Virus record (IMG/VR): IMGVR_UViG_3300026097_000015
Span: 37,545 to 101,544 of that record
Strand: one strand, 5' to 3'
DNA length: 64,000 nucleotides
Origin: a virus
Made by a program: the position numbers and the translations under genes
In this document: one piece after another, positions 32,271 to 39,042 of the stretch
Numbering within the stretch: the stretch's first letter is position 1
Layout of the letters: each line of letters starts with the position of its first letter
The notes under the pieces: model-generated
What the model was told of the DNA's origin: nothing
Databases searched by the model: none
The model's input: the letters and a program-made list of their open reading frames with translations, nothing else

Positions 32271-32295
32271 AGCCTAACACAGGGGTAGGACATTT
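32271..32295 (-). promoter_or_regulatory. 25-bp promoter element, copy 12
   Basis: AAATGTCC-N8-TGTTAGGCT with TGGATA upstream. Confidence 0.75.
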
Positions 32296-32399
32296 ATCCA
32301 GGATTTCGTAAACCACTTCGTAAATAAAATGTAACGGTTTGATAACAGCGGGTCGACCACAGAACCTCACCCCTGTCAAGGGGTGGGGCTGCTAAGGGG

Positions 32400-32648
32400 C
32401 TATGCCCTAATCTCGTCTAGGATTTGCTGGATAGCCTTCTCCCTAGGGGTGTAGAAAGGGACCTCACTTTTGCCATCTGCTGACCAGATGACCTCCTCAG
32501 TGTCATCTTGAACAATGAACTTGGGGTCCTCGTTGAAGTGGCGGAACACGTTGATAATCTCAGTGGTAAGCTCGTTGCCATCAAAGGTCCTGGTGTCAAT
32601 GGTGTCGCCATATAGGTCCAAAGCTCTAAAAGTGTAATCGTTGTTCAT
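32400..32648 (-). CDS. Hypothetical acidic protein
   Basis: 82 residues: YTFRALDLYGDTIDTRTFDGNE then VFRHFNEDPKFIVQDDTEEV. Good SD GGGAAAAC. Beta-rich; unrecognised. Behind copy 13, followed by a CACCCCT-TGAC-AGGGGTG hairpin at about 32368-32387. Confidence 0.6.
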   Translation of the reverse strand: MNNDYTFRALDLYGDTIDTRTFDGNELTTEIINVFRHFNEDPKFIVQDDTEEVIWSADGKSEVPFYTPREKAIQQILDEIRA

Positions 32649-32677
32649 AGGTTTTCCCTCCGTTGGTTGACAGCTTC

Positions 32678-32702
32678 AGCTTAGCATATACCCTGGACAT
32701 TT
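32678..32702 (-). promoter_or_regulatory. 25-bp promoter element, copy 13
   Basis: AAATGTCC-N8-TGCTAAGCT with TGGATA upstream; the adjacent TTATCCACG resembles a DnaA box. Confidence 0.75.
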
Positions 32703-32814
32703 ATCCACGATTTCATAAACTTCTTCGTAAATTGTTTGTTGTGATCCAAATGTTATATTCGGGAGTCGATGCATATTCCAGGGAGGGAATACAAGCCCCC
32801 TCCCCAAGAATACA

Positions 32815-33333
32815 TCAGTAGGCAGAACCCCTGAACACTATCCAGATAAGGGCTTGAGCTACTCTAGGTGTTAGACCGTGTTCATTGCCTGCTTCGGTTA
32901 CGGCGTTAGCCATCTGAGCATACTGAGACTGAGTAGGTGTTTTACCTTCTATGCCTAATGCTCTCATCATCCAAACATCTATCACAACCGCATTAGCGTC
33001 ACCAGCAATAGCTTTAGCAAAGGCATTAGTCTTCAATCCCTTGAGGGCGTCAAACCCTAGCTCTAGGGAGTTGTTAGCCATTCGCAAGTTGTTACCTAGA
33101 CCCCTGACCTCTTTGCCTAGTGAGAATGCGATAGACTTCTCAACGTTAGTTGACCAACGCTCTCTAGGTGAGAATGAGGAGACTACGCTTGCCCCAACTT
33201 CCAGGGTAGTGTCTAGGTTGTCTGCCACCTTGTTAGCAATCTTCTCAGCGTCAAGATACCAAGTAGCTGCTTGCTCCACTTGACCAAGGGTAGCCCTAGC
33301 AATTATCTCTGAGTAAGTTTCTTTATAGTTCAT
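32815..33333 (-). CDS. Conserved phage protein (SPRERW...GLKTNAFA), DUF7178-like
   Basis: 172 residues from ATG 33333 (MNYKETYSEII...), preceded by AAAGG; the longer ORF starts inside the promoter. VVSSFSPRERWSTNVEKSIAF, GLKTNAFAKAIAGDANAVVIDVW and the terminal TPRVAQALIWIVFRG fit a conserved actinophage family I know as DUF7178. The layout (helix-rich with an aspartate-containing AVVIDVW) hints at a HhH-glycosylase-like fold, but that is a guess. Confidence 0.75.
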   Translation of the reverse strand: MNYKETYSEIIARATLGQVEQAATWYLDAEKIANKVADNLDTTLEVGASVVSSFSPRERWSTNVEKSIAFSLGKEVRGLGNNLRMANNSLELGFDALKGLKTNAFAKAIAGDANAVVIDVWMMRALGIEGKTPTQSQYAQMANAVTEAGNEHGLTPRVAQALIWIVFRGSAY

Positions 33334-33356
33334 TAGTTGACCTTTCTTATTTATAC

Positions 33357-33381
33357 AATCTAACATATGCTATGGACATTT
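33357..33381 (-). promoter_or_regulatory. 25-bp promoter element, copy 14
   Basis: AAATGTCC-N8-TGTTAGATT, upstream of 33333. Confidence 0.75.
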
Positions 33382-33482
33382 ATCGTAAAAAGTCCACGAT
33401 TTTTTCCACGATTTCTTAATTATCATCGTAACGTTTTATGATCGTTGCCACCGACTTTTGATAGTCTGAAGTCGGTAGCCAG

Positions 33483-33515
33483 TTATCCACAGGCTGTGTA
33501 TAACCTTGTGGATAA
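33483..33515. promoter_or_regulatory. Cluster of three DnaA boxes
   Basis: TTATCCACA at 33483-33491 (+), TTATACACA on the minus strand at 33503-33495, and TTATCCACA on the minus strand at 33515-33507. All match TTWTNCACA, with two perfect consensus boxes, inside 33 bp. A CCGACTT...AAGTCGG hairpin lies just left (about 33451-33475). Confidence 0.75.
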
Positions 33516-33523
33516 CTAGGTAG

Positions 33524-33637
33524 CTACTTGATGAGTAGCCAAAAGGAATAGGCAAGTATTCCAAACATTCCAAATACCAAAACAACATCTGGCAAACCTG
33601 GAATTATGTATTGAGCGTTTTCTGGAATGATGGTCAT
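33524..33637 (-). CDS. Micro membrane protein
   Basis: 37 residues (MTIIPENAQYIIPGLPDVVL...), one span to the end (VLVFGMFGILAYSFWLLIK). AGAAAGTAGG at 33646-33655 and promoter copy 15 upstream. Unknown. Confidence 0.6.
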   Translation of the reverse strand: MTIIPENAQYIIPGLPDVVLVFGMFGILAYSFWLLIK

Positions 33638-33668
33638 TAGTGATACCTACTTTCTACTTGATACAAGA

Positions 33669-33693
33669 ACACTATCACAACCCCTAGACATTA
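33669..33693 (-). promoter_or_regulatory. 25-bp promoter element, copy 15 (degenerate)
   Basis: TAATGTCT-N8-TGATAGTGT, two mismatches in the first block. Divergent to copy 16. Confidence 0.65.
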
Positions 33694-33754
33694 TGGCAGA
33701 CACGCCCGCAAAAAAAAATAAAAAAAGTTTATTTATTTTAGTAAAAATGCCGTT

Positions 33755-33779
33755 AAATGTCCTACCCCTATGCTAGTAT
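33755..33779 (+). promoter_or_regulatory. 25-bp promoter element, copy 16 (plus strand)
   Basis: AAATGTCC-N8-TGCTAGTAT. Same spacing as the minus copies, now pointing right; drives 33809. Confidence 0.8.
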
Positions 33780-33808
33780 CTAAGTATAGATAAAAGAAAG
33801 GAGTTCAA

Positions 33809-33937
33809 ATGATGAACTTACTAATTGGAAATGATTACGGATACTGCGAGATTTGTGATAACCACACGCCTCGCACAACAGCAGAAGGTGAAATCTGCTG
33901 TGAGTATTGCTGGGATGCTTATGGTGAAATAAACTAA
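33809..33937 (+). CDS. Zinc-ribbon micro-protein
   Basis: 42 residues: MMNLLIGNDYGYCEICDNHT then CCEYC. C-x2-C...C-C-x2-C ribbon. SD AAAGGAG. First gene of the rightward branch. Confidence 0.65.
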   Translation: MMNLLIGNDYGYCEICDNHTPRTTAEGEICCEYCWDAYGEIN

Positions 33938-34027
33938 GCGTTACCATTCCGTTATAAAAATCGGGAATAAAAATAACTAAAAATTTGTTGTACTAAGTAA
34001 GAACTAAAAAAGAAAGTAGGTATAAAT

Positions 34028-34126
34028 ATGAAATTCAATTTCAGTTGTAGAATTTGCGGTTTAGGATACAGCCAAGTATCTGAAACTGGCTATAAAGCTA
34101 ATTGCCAATGTAGGCGTGTTAGCTAA
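34028..34126 (+). CDS. Zinc-ribbon micro-protein
   Basis: 32 residues: MKFNFSCRICGLGYSQVSET then CQCRRVS. Preceded by AGAAAGTAGG (34011-34020). The stop abuts promoter copy 17. Confidence 0.55.
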   Translation: MKFNFSCRICGLGYSQVSETGYKANCQCRRVS

Positions 34127-34128
34127 AT

Positions 34129-34153
34129 AAATGTCCAGGGTATGTGTTAGTAT
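34129..34153 (+). promoter_or_regulatory. 25-bp promoter element, copy 17 (plus strand)
   Basis: AAATGTCC-N8-TGTTAGTAT, starting 3 nt after the 34126 stop; drives 34180. Confidence 0.8.
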
Positions 34154-34179
34154 CTAATTAGAAATAGAAAGTAGGAATT

Positions 34180-34329
34180 ATGACAATCGCATTCATCAAG
34201 ACTTCAGACAAGACAGTAACTCACTACGCCTCTTTTGACGCTGAAACGCCAATTGAAGCTAAGAAGATTACTGATTACTATTGGGCAGAAGTTCGCAAGG
34301 GTAACATCTATGGTTTCTCAGTTATCTGA
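34180..34329 (+). CDS. Small protein of the strand-E-A-K type
   Basis: 49 residues: MTIAFIKTSDKTVTHYASFD then AETPIEAKKITDYYW. Loosely like the DpnD-type genes. AGAAAGTAGG at 34166-34175. Confidence 0.6.
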   Translation: MTIAFIKTSDKTVTHYASFDAETPIEAKKITDYYWAEVRKGNIYGFSVI

Positions 34330-34374
34330 GAATTCCATAACACGAATAGCTAATAAATAGAAAGTAGGAAATAT

Positions 34375-34629
34375 ATGAGAAAAATTGAGTTCAAAGTTAC
34401 TGAGAATGGTTGGATTACTAGCAACGCTGAGCGAGCTAGGTCAATACCAGCCTCAAGAACTGAATGTAAAAAGTGTGGCTATGTTCTAAAAGCTATACTT
34501 CCATCAGACTTATGGAATAGATACTGGAAAGAAAATCACAATTGCCAAAGTAGGCAAGCTAGCCGTCAGGCATTTGACGGTATGCTAGGTAGCCCTATGG
34601 ATACCCTAGCTAACCTAAGTATTCGCTAA
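34375..34629 (+). CDS. Small zinc-binding protein
   Basis: 84 residues. TECKKCGYVLKAILPSD and ENHNCQS give C-x2-C...H-x-C. AGAAAGTAGG at 34359-34368 serves as start signal. Ends 6 nt before a strong terminator. Unknown. Confidence 0.65.
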   Translation: MRKIEFKVTENGWITSNAERARSIPASRTECKKCGYVLKAILPSDLWNRYWKENHNCQSRQASRQAFDGMLGSPMDTLANLSIR

Positions 34630-34634
34630 TAGGA

Positions 34635-34662
34635 ATGCCACCCACTAGGGTGGCATTTTTTT
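34635..34662 (+). terminator. Rho-independent terminator
   Basis: ATGCCACCC-ACTA-GGGTGGCAT followed by TTTTTTT. Perfect 9-bp stem. Confidence 0.93.
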
Positions 34663-34917
34663 AGCGGTATGGCGTACGGGTAACTAGTAAAAACAAATAG
34701 ACTTTGGGCATACGGGTTAGGCGGTATATTCCAAAAAGATGCCACTATGCCATAGGGTCATCATAAACATATATCAGACCTGGCATACGTGCTCACTGAT
34801 TTTTTCTTTTTATATTCTATATTTAGTGCATCATACACGATCAAACATTTCTGTAATTATGTCAAAACTGTATCTGAATTTTTTATAGTATCTGAAATTT
34901 TATGTTAAAATAGTTTT
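34663..34917. other. Intergenic gap with direct repeats
   Basis: 255 nt without a gene. Holds GGCGTACGGGTAA and GGGCATACGGGTTAGGCGG, a partial direct repeat, then A+T-rich DNA with a possible -10 (GTTAAAAT) 8 nt before ATG 34918. Confidence 0.5.
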
Positions 34918-35445
34918 ATGAAATATTGCACAAAATGTGAAGTCACAAAAGAATATTCAGAGTTTCATAAATTATCAAAGTCTCCTGATGGATATAAAAC
35001 ATATTGTAAAAATTGTGTGAAAGAATATGACACAAAAAGATATGATGAAAATCGGGTATATCCTAAAAAACAACAAGACGGACTAATCCATTGTCGTAAA
35101 TGTGAGAAATATCTAGATAAGTCAAAATTTTGGGGTCACTTGTCATACTGTAGAGAATGTTCTAAGTTAGTCGGACACTCGCACAATATTAAAAAATTTG
35201 GGCTTTCTATAGAAGACTACATAGATCTTGAAAAGTCGCAAAACGGTCTATGTGCTATCTGTAATAATCCAGAAACTAAGAAAAGACGATTGTCAGTAGA
35301 TCATGACCATTCTTGTTGCTCAGGAGCATATTCGTGTGGCAAATGCATTAGAGGTCTTTTATGTTCAGGGTGCAACACTTTTCTTGGTAATGCAAAAGAC
35401 GACATTAATATTTTGCAATCTGCAATAGCTTACTTACAAAAATAA
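34918..35445 (+). CDS. Endonuclease VII-like HNH protein
   Basis: 175 residues. Two N-terminal zinc pairs (CTKCEVTK, CKNC; CRKC, CREC). The C-terminal endonuclease VII/HNH core then reads CAICNN (112-117), LSVDHDH, CGKCIRGLLCSGCN and FLGNAKDD, as in the Endonuclease_7 family. Such proteins resolve branched DNA in T4 but also serve as free-standing homing nucleases. Its weak promoter (GTTAAAAT, 8 nt ahead) and isolation between A+T-rich gaps suggest a mobile element. Paralogue at 59573. Confidence 0.87.
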   Translation: MKYCTKCEVTKEYSEFHKLSKSPDGYKTYCKNCVKEYDTKRYDENRVYPKKQQDGLIHCRKCEKYLDKSKFWGHLSYCRECSKLVGHSHNIKKFGLSIEDYIDLEKSQNGLCAICNNPETKKRRLSVDHDHSCCSGAYSCGKCIRGLLCSGCNTFLGNAKDDINILQSAIAYLQK

Positions 35446-35505
35446 TTTTTCAGATCAGCAAGATATATAGCTGAACATCATTTTCAATAGTGATTTATGG
35501 GCAAT

Positions 35506-35679
35506 TTAGGTATTATCACTTTGCAATGCTACAGAATCTAGCAAGGTAACTTCTCTATCACTAATAAATCCACCTTTTTCATCTAATTTTGCTCTAGCCT
35601 CTTCTTCGCTGGTAGCTAGAACTTGCAAAACCATACTTACTTGGTATGTATATGCATGTGTAGTTGGTTTTTCTGACAT
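35506..35679 (-). CDS. DpnD/PcfM-like small protein
   Basis: 57 residues from ATG 35679 (MSEKPTTHAYTYQVSM...), with SD AAGGAGA; upstream in-frame ATG is unsupported. VLQVLATSEEEARAKLDEKGG has the family pattern. TATGCTAT lies 17 nt after TTGCTT upstream on this strand. Confidence 0.65.
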   Translation of the reverse strand: MSEKPTTHAYTYQVSMVLQVLATSEEEARAKLDEKGGFISDREVTLLDSVALQSDNT

Positions 35680-36179
35680 GTCTCTCCTTATGTTAGCAAA
35701 TAGCATACTACAAAACCAAGAAATAAGCAAATTCGGATCCTGAATTGCTTGTCTTAATAAATTTTCGAGGGAATAACAAGATTTCTCTTGGTTCGTGTAT
35801 AAAAACTATTAATTACATAGTATCACACGTACACTAATAAAGCAAATACATTCTTTGGGAAATATCCAGATATCTTTCTTGGTCATATACTGTAACAAAA
35901 ACGTTATATATTTGTTATTAAATTGTTATTTTTATGTGCTATTATGCAAAAGCCGATATCTATTTGTAAATATTTACAATTATATATGAATAAACTGTAA
36001 TATCTTACAATTTGCTATATTTACATCTATTGCACATGTTAACCAAGATTGTTAGGTTGTTATTGTGCATATGTGTAGGGGGATCTCTATATCACCGACG
36101 AACTTTACCGCCTTGCTTAAAAGTGTACTTTATCTCGAAACTTTACCCCGCCAAAAGGCCTTAATTTAATAAATTTTAA
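35680..36179. other. A+T-rich gene-free region
   Basis: About 500 nt, no gene. TGTTATTAAATTGTTATTT-type runs, several TTTACAAT words, and a related pair CGAACTTTACCGCC (36099-36112) and CGAAACTTTACCCCGCC (36136-36152). A reverse copy AAAGTTCGGCGGTAAA lies at 20404-20419. Confidence 0.5.
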
Positions 36180-36185
36180 TATAAT
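36180..36185 (+). promoter_or_regulatory. -10 box, leaderless layout
   Basis: TATAAT with 7 nt to ATG 36193 and no SD. Confidence 0.45.
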
Positions 36186-36192
36186 TATATAT

Positions 36193-36483
36193 ATGACTTT
36201 TACTGAGTGGTTGCAAACCTATGTCCCGATTATTTTAGGTATTCTCTCAATTTTGGGAATCGTATTTGGCTTTATTAGACACATATCCAAGAAAGCTGAA
36301 GGCTTCGTTAAAAATGAAGTACAAGAAGTTATCAAAGAGCTTCGACCAAATGGTGGAGGAAGTTTACGTGATCAAGTAAATCGCTTAGAGGCTTCTCATT
36401 CAAAATTAGAAGAAGGTCATGAAAAGCTCGATAGCAAAGTAGACACTTTAATAAATTTTATTATTAATAAAGATAATAAGTAA
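36193..36483 (+). CDS. Membrane protein with coiled coil (DUF2746-like)
   Basis: 96 residues. One span (11-28, YVPIILGILSILGIVFGFI), then EVQEVIKELRPNGGGSLRDQVN and a coiled coil (RLEASHSKLEEGHEKLDSKVD). LRPNGGGSLRD is typical of DUF2746-type actinophage proteins, often near lysis genes. Here it stands alone. Confidence 0.75.
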   Translation: MTFTEWLQTYVPIILGILSILGIVFGFIRHISKKAEGFVKNEVQEVIKELRPNGGGSLRDQVNRLEASHSKLEEGHEKLDSKVDTLINFIINKDNK

Positions 36484-36744
36484 TATATATAGTATATTAA
36501 TATATAAGATATATATAAGTATATTCAATAAACTCTATAAGAGTTAATATGAATAATATATATAATAATCAATCAACCCTTTTATATAGTACAGCATTTC
36601 TTGGTCTTGTCAAGTACTTTTTTGATAACGTTTTTATAACTTTAATATATATAAGTATTTTTTCTTGGTTAATAAAACTTGTTAATATAACATCAATTTA
36701 TCGTAAAGTCAATATTCGTTACAATTCTGTGATAAAATTGTATA

Positions 36745-36808
36745 CAGGCTGGTGTCTAGTCCGTCTCTCATACCCACCGCAGCTAGGCATCAGCCCCTTT
36801 TTTATTTT
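36745..36808 (+). ncRNA. Candidate short RNA with promoter and terminator
   Basis: TG-A-TAAAAT at 36730-36738. The transcript would start near 36745 with GGCTGGTG (36747-36754), close with CATCAGCC (36788-36795), then CCTTTTTTATTTTT. About 62 nt; no start codon with SD inside. Same architecture as 9160-9250. The gap 36484-36744 otherwise holds only A+T-rich TATATA runs. Confidence 0.45.
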
Positions 36809-36812
36809 TCAA

Positions 36813-36821
36813 TGGTATAAT
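36813..36821 (+). promoter_or_regulatory. Extended -10 promoter, leaderless layout
   Basis: TG-G-TATAAT with exactly 6 nt to ATG 36828. First promoter of the tail-fibre region. Confidence 0.65.
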
Positions 36822-36827
36822 TTTTAC

Positions 36828-37211
36828 ATGAATCTATGCGGTCCCGAATCCTTTGGTGCTGACCCTGTTAACGTACAATGGCAGGTTGTCAGAGGTGATA
36901 CAGCTACCATGCGTGTTGAGTTTTTAGACGATGACGGAGAGACAGCTTTTGATGTTTCTAACTGGACATTCTCTGCAAGCAGCTATGACCCAAGAAGCGA
37001 TGTAATTGATGAGCTACAGGTTATTGCGGGAAACGGCTATGTAGACATTACAGCACCCACAGAAATTACATCCTTGTGGGGTGGGGGATACCGCTCAGTG
37101 AGTGCAGAACTTACTTTTGACGTGCAGGCAGTTATTGACTCCAGCACTACATGGACACCAGTTATTGGAACTATTAAAGTATTATCAGACGTTAGTGGGA
37201 GTACGCTTTAA
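36828..37211 (+). CDS. BppU-N-like tail protein A
   Basis: 127 residues from ATG 36828; the long upstream in-frame extension spans the terminator and is rejected. VNVQWQVVRGDTATMRVEFLDDDG...FDVSNWTFSA is an N-terminal baseplate/BppU-like beta-sandwich pattern shared with 38068 and 41263. Predicted small baseplate or fibre-attachment protein. Stop overlaps the next ATG. Confidence 0.65.
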   Translation: MNLCGPESFGADPVNVQWQVVRGDTATMRVEFLDDDGETAFDVSNWTFSASSYDPRSDVIDELQVIAGNGYVDITAPTEITSLWGGGYRSVSAELTFDVQAVIDSSTTWTPVIGTIKVLSDVSGSTL

Positions 37212-37297
37212 TGGCAGTTATTAAAGTTTCTACCCCTGCTCCACAAATTTCGCCAAAGATTAAGGTTAATGGCAAAGTTTATAAAACTTACAAGTAA
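37211..37297 (+). CDS. 28-residue proline/lysine-rich peptide
   Basis: MAVIKVSTPAPQISPKIKVN plus GKVYKTYK. ATG overlaps the preceding stop (TAATGG). Short but coupled between two structural genes. Confidence 0.5.
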   Translation: MAVIKVSTPAPQISPKIKVNGKVYKTYK

Positions 37298-37305
37298 GGT
37301 TCGTA

Positions 37306-38037
37306 ATGGCAATTAGCAAAAATATGGATTTTCCTAAAAGAAAGGCTAATTATGCAGACAAGGTTGCTCAGCAATCCATTACAAACACAGAAGCAGACTC
37401 TGGCAACTTTTTGCCAGTACCAGGTCCCCAGGGGCCAATGGGTCCAAAAGGAGACCGTGGACCAAAGGGTGAGCCAGGACAAAAAGGTCCAAAAGGTGAC
37501 AGCGGTGCTCCAGGTAAAAACGGTAAAGATGGCAAAGACGCAGATGACTTTGCACCTGTTTACGGACAGAAACCAGGCTGGGCAAAATACGTAAACGCTG
37601 CTCCAGATGACATTAAGCTAGGTGCCTCTCAAGGTGAAGACGGCTGGGTAAGTTTTTATATTGACCAACTTGATAAAAAAGAGACAACTGAAGAGTTCTT
37701 GCCAGAAAATGCAAATAGTTTGTACGGCACAAGTATTCGTAAGATTAACTTGCGAGAACTCAAGGTCGGTAGCCAGATTAGAATTAGCTATAATTTTGAA
37801 ATAACAACATTTGCAAACAATACCGAGATTTGGGCAAGATCTTTTTTTAAACAAACTGATAAAGAAATTGTAAGCTTTGTCGCAAATCTTAAATATCAAC
37901 ACACATACGACCTAACAGTTACACAAGATATTTATCTTGAAAGTGAAAAAGATCGGGGCACAGGATTAGTACCCCAGCTTCGTTCAGACATGGACGCATA
38001 TGCAAATCTTAAATCTATTACAATTTCAATTGTGTAA
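37306..38037 (+). CDS. Collagen-like tail fibre protein
   Basis: 243 residues. A G-x-y tract of about 14 triplets at 43-84 (GPQGPMGPKGDRGPKGEPG... GAPGKNGKDGKD) forms a predicted trimeric collagen rod. A basic N-terminal 40 residues (attachment) and a C-terminal beta-domain of 150 residues (VSFYIDQLDKK...LKYQHTYDLTV) flank it. Collagen-like repeats are common in phage fibres. No cysteine pattern. Predicted host-contact fibre. Confidence 0.85.
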   Translation: MAISKNMDFPKRKANYADKVAQQSITNTEADSGNFLPVPGPQGPMGPKGDRGPKGEPGQKGPKGDSGAPGKNGKDGKDADDFAPVYGQKPGWAKYVNAAPDDIKLGASQGEDGWVSFYIDQLDKKETTEEFLPENANSLYGTSIRKINLRELKVGSQIRISYNFEITTFANNTEIWARSFFKQTDKEIVSFVANLKYQHTYDLTVTQDIYLESEKDRGTGLVPQLRSDMDAYANLKSITISIV

Positions 38038-38039
38038 CG

Positions 38040-38048
38040 TGCTATAAT
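38040..38048 (+). promoter_or_regulatory. Extended -10 promoter
   Basis: TG-C-TATAAT with SD GGAGG before ATG 38068. Confidence 0.55.
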
Positions 38049-38067
38049 AATAGACGGAGGATAAAAA

Positions 38068-38430
38068 ATGAGCTTCCCAGCTACTTATAACTTTTCATAC
38101 TACAAGGGAGATACCTATAGCTTTTTGATCTATCCCAAAGATGCTAGTGGTGCGGCGTTTATTCTTTCGGGATATACCGCTGAATTTACGATTGCAGAAT
38201 CAAGGGGTAGTGACGGCGTTTCTTCCCAAATAGAAGCTTATTCAAACATTCCTACTGGAGAAAATTACATTGAATGCGTGATTAGGCCAACTGATGGTGC
38301 CCAGCTAGACCCTGACAAAGATTACGTATATGACGTAGAGATATTAAAAACTGGAGACAGCTTTAATTCTGTTTATACAGTGTTAACAGGAAATATCTCA
38401 ATTACCGATCAGGTGACAGGAGCCACATAA
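38068..38430 (+). CDS. BppU-N-like tail protein B
   Basis: 120 residues. FSYYKGDTYSFLIYPKDASGAAFILSGYTAEFTI is the same kind of GDT-x-x-F-x-V...D...L-x-G-x-T sandwich pattern as in baseplate upper proteins. One-domain protein. Stop overlaps next ATG. Confidence 0.65.
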   Translation: MSFPATYNFSYYKGDTYSFLIYPKDASGAAFILSGYTAEFTIAESRGSDGVSSQIEAYSNIPTGENYIECVIRPTDGAQLDPDKDYVYDVEILKTGDSFNSVYTVLTGNISITDQVTGAT

Positions 38431-39035
38431 TGGCTGATGTTCTTTTATCTACCGATGAAGTAACAGTTCTTGGCTCCCCCGCCTCACGAGATGTTGTTGA
38501 TAATAATGGGGTAATCCAAAATGCAGCAGAGCTAACCGTCGGTCCCCCAGGAAATAGGGGAAGTCGTATATTTGTTGGAGAAGGAAATCCAAACTTAGTA
38601 GATGTTGGTCAGGAGATTCTTCCATTTGATTTATACATTAATCTGCTTGCATCTGATTTAGAATACCTATACTTATATCAGTATTTTAATAGTGACGGTC
38701 AGCTTCAATGGAATAGAATTCTAAGACTAATCCCAAACACTTTTTTAACAACTCAGACCAAAGAATTTACTAACGGTCAGACTGTATTTTTTGTTCCTGT
38801 CGTAAATGTTGTACCGCTTTCAGAAATCGGCAATATCACAGAACAAAACTTTAATATTCAGCATACGGTTTTAAATGACAAACCAGTTGCATCTTCTATC
38901 ACAGCAGGAACACTTATAGTCCAAGAGGATCAGCTTGTATTGCCAATAACAATTAATGCTGCAGAGTTTGACGGCACTAGTTGGGCCTATTTATCATCTT
39001 TTAAAGCTGTTCAGCTATTCGTTACGATTGCATAG
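38430..39035 (+). CDS. Tail-fibre associated protein, paralogue pair member 1
   Basis: 201 residues, same length as its neighbour at 39043. Shared block GPPGNRGSRIFVGEGNPN then LDLYINL-type segment, a repeated RLIPNTF and a C-terminal F.AVQLFVTI. Beta-rich, likely fibre or collar part. Starts where the previous stop ends. Confidence 0.6.
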   Translation: MADVLLSTDEVTVLGSPASRDVVDNNGVIQNAAELTVGPPGNRGSRIFVGEGNPNLVDVGQEILPFDLYINLLASDLEYLYLYQYFNSDGQLQWNRILRLIPNTFLTTQTKEFTNGQTVFFVPVVNVVPLSEIGNITEQNFNIQHTVLNDKPVASSITAGTLIVQEDQLVLPITINAAEFDGTSWAYLSSFKAVQLFVTIA

Positions 39036-39042
39036 GTAAAAC

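Noticed and set aside
32761-32810. Attachment site (att) for integration
   Set aside because: No integrase in the window and the repeats recur many times, which does not fit a single att core.
36549-36827. In-frame upstream extension of the BppU-like gene at 36828
   Set aside because: It crosses a terminator and promoter and has no conserved residues; ATG 36828 is 6 nt from the -10.
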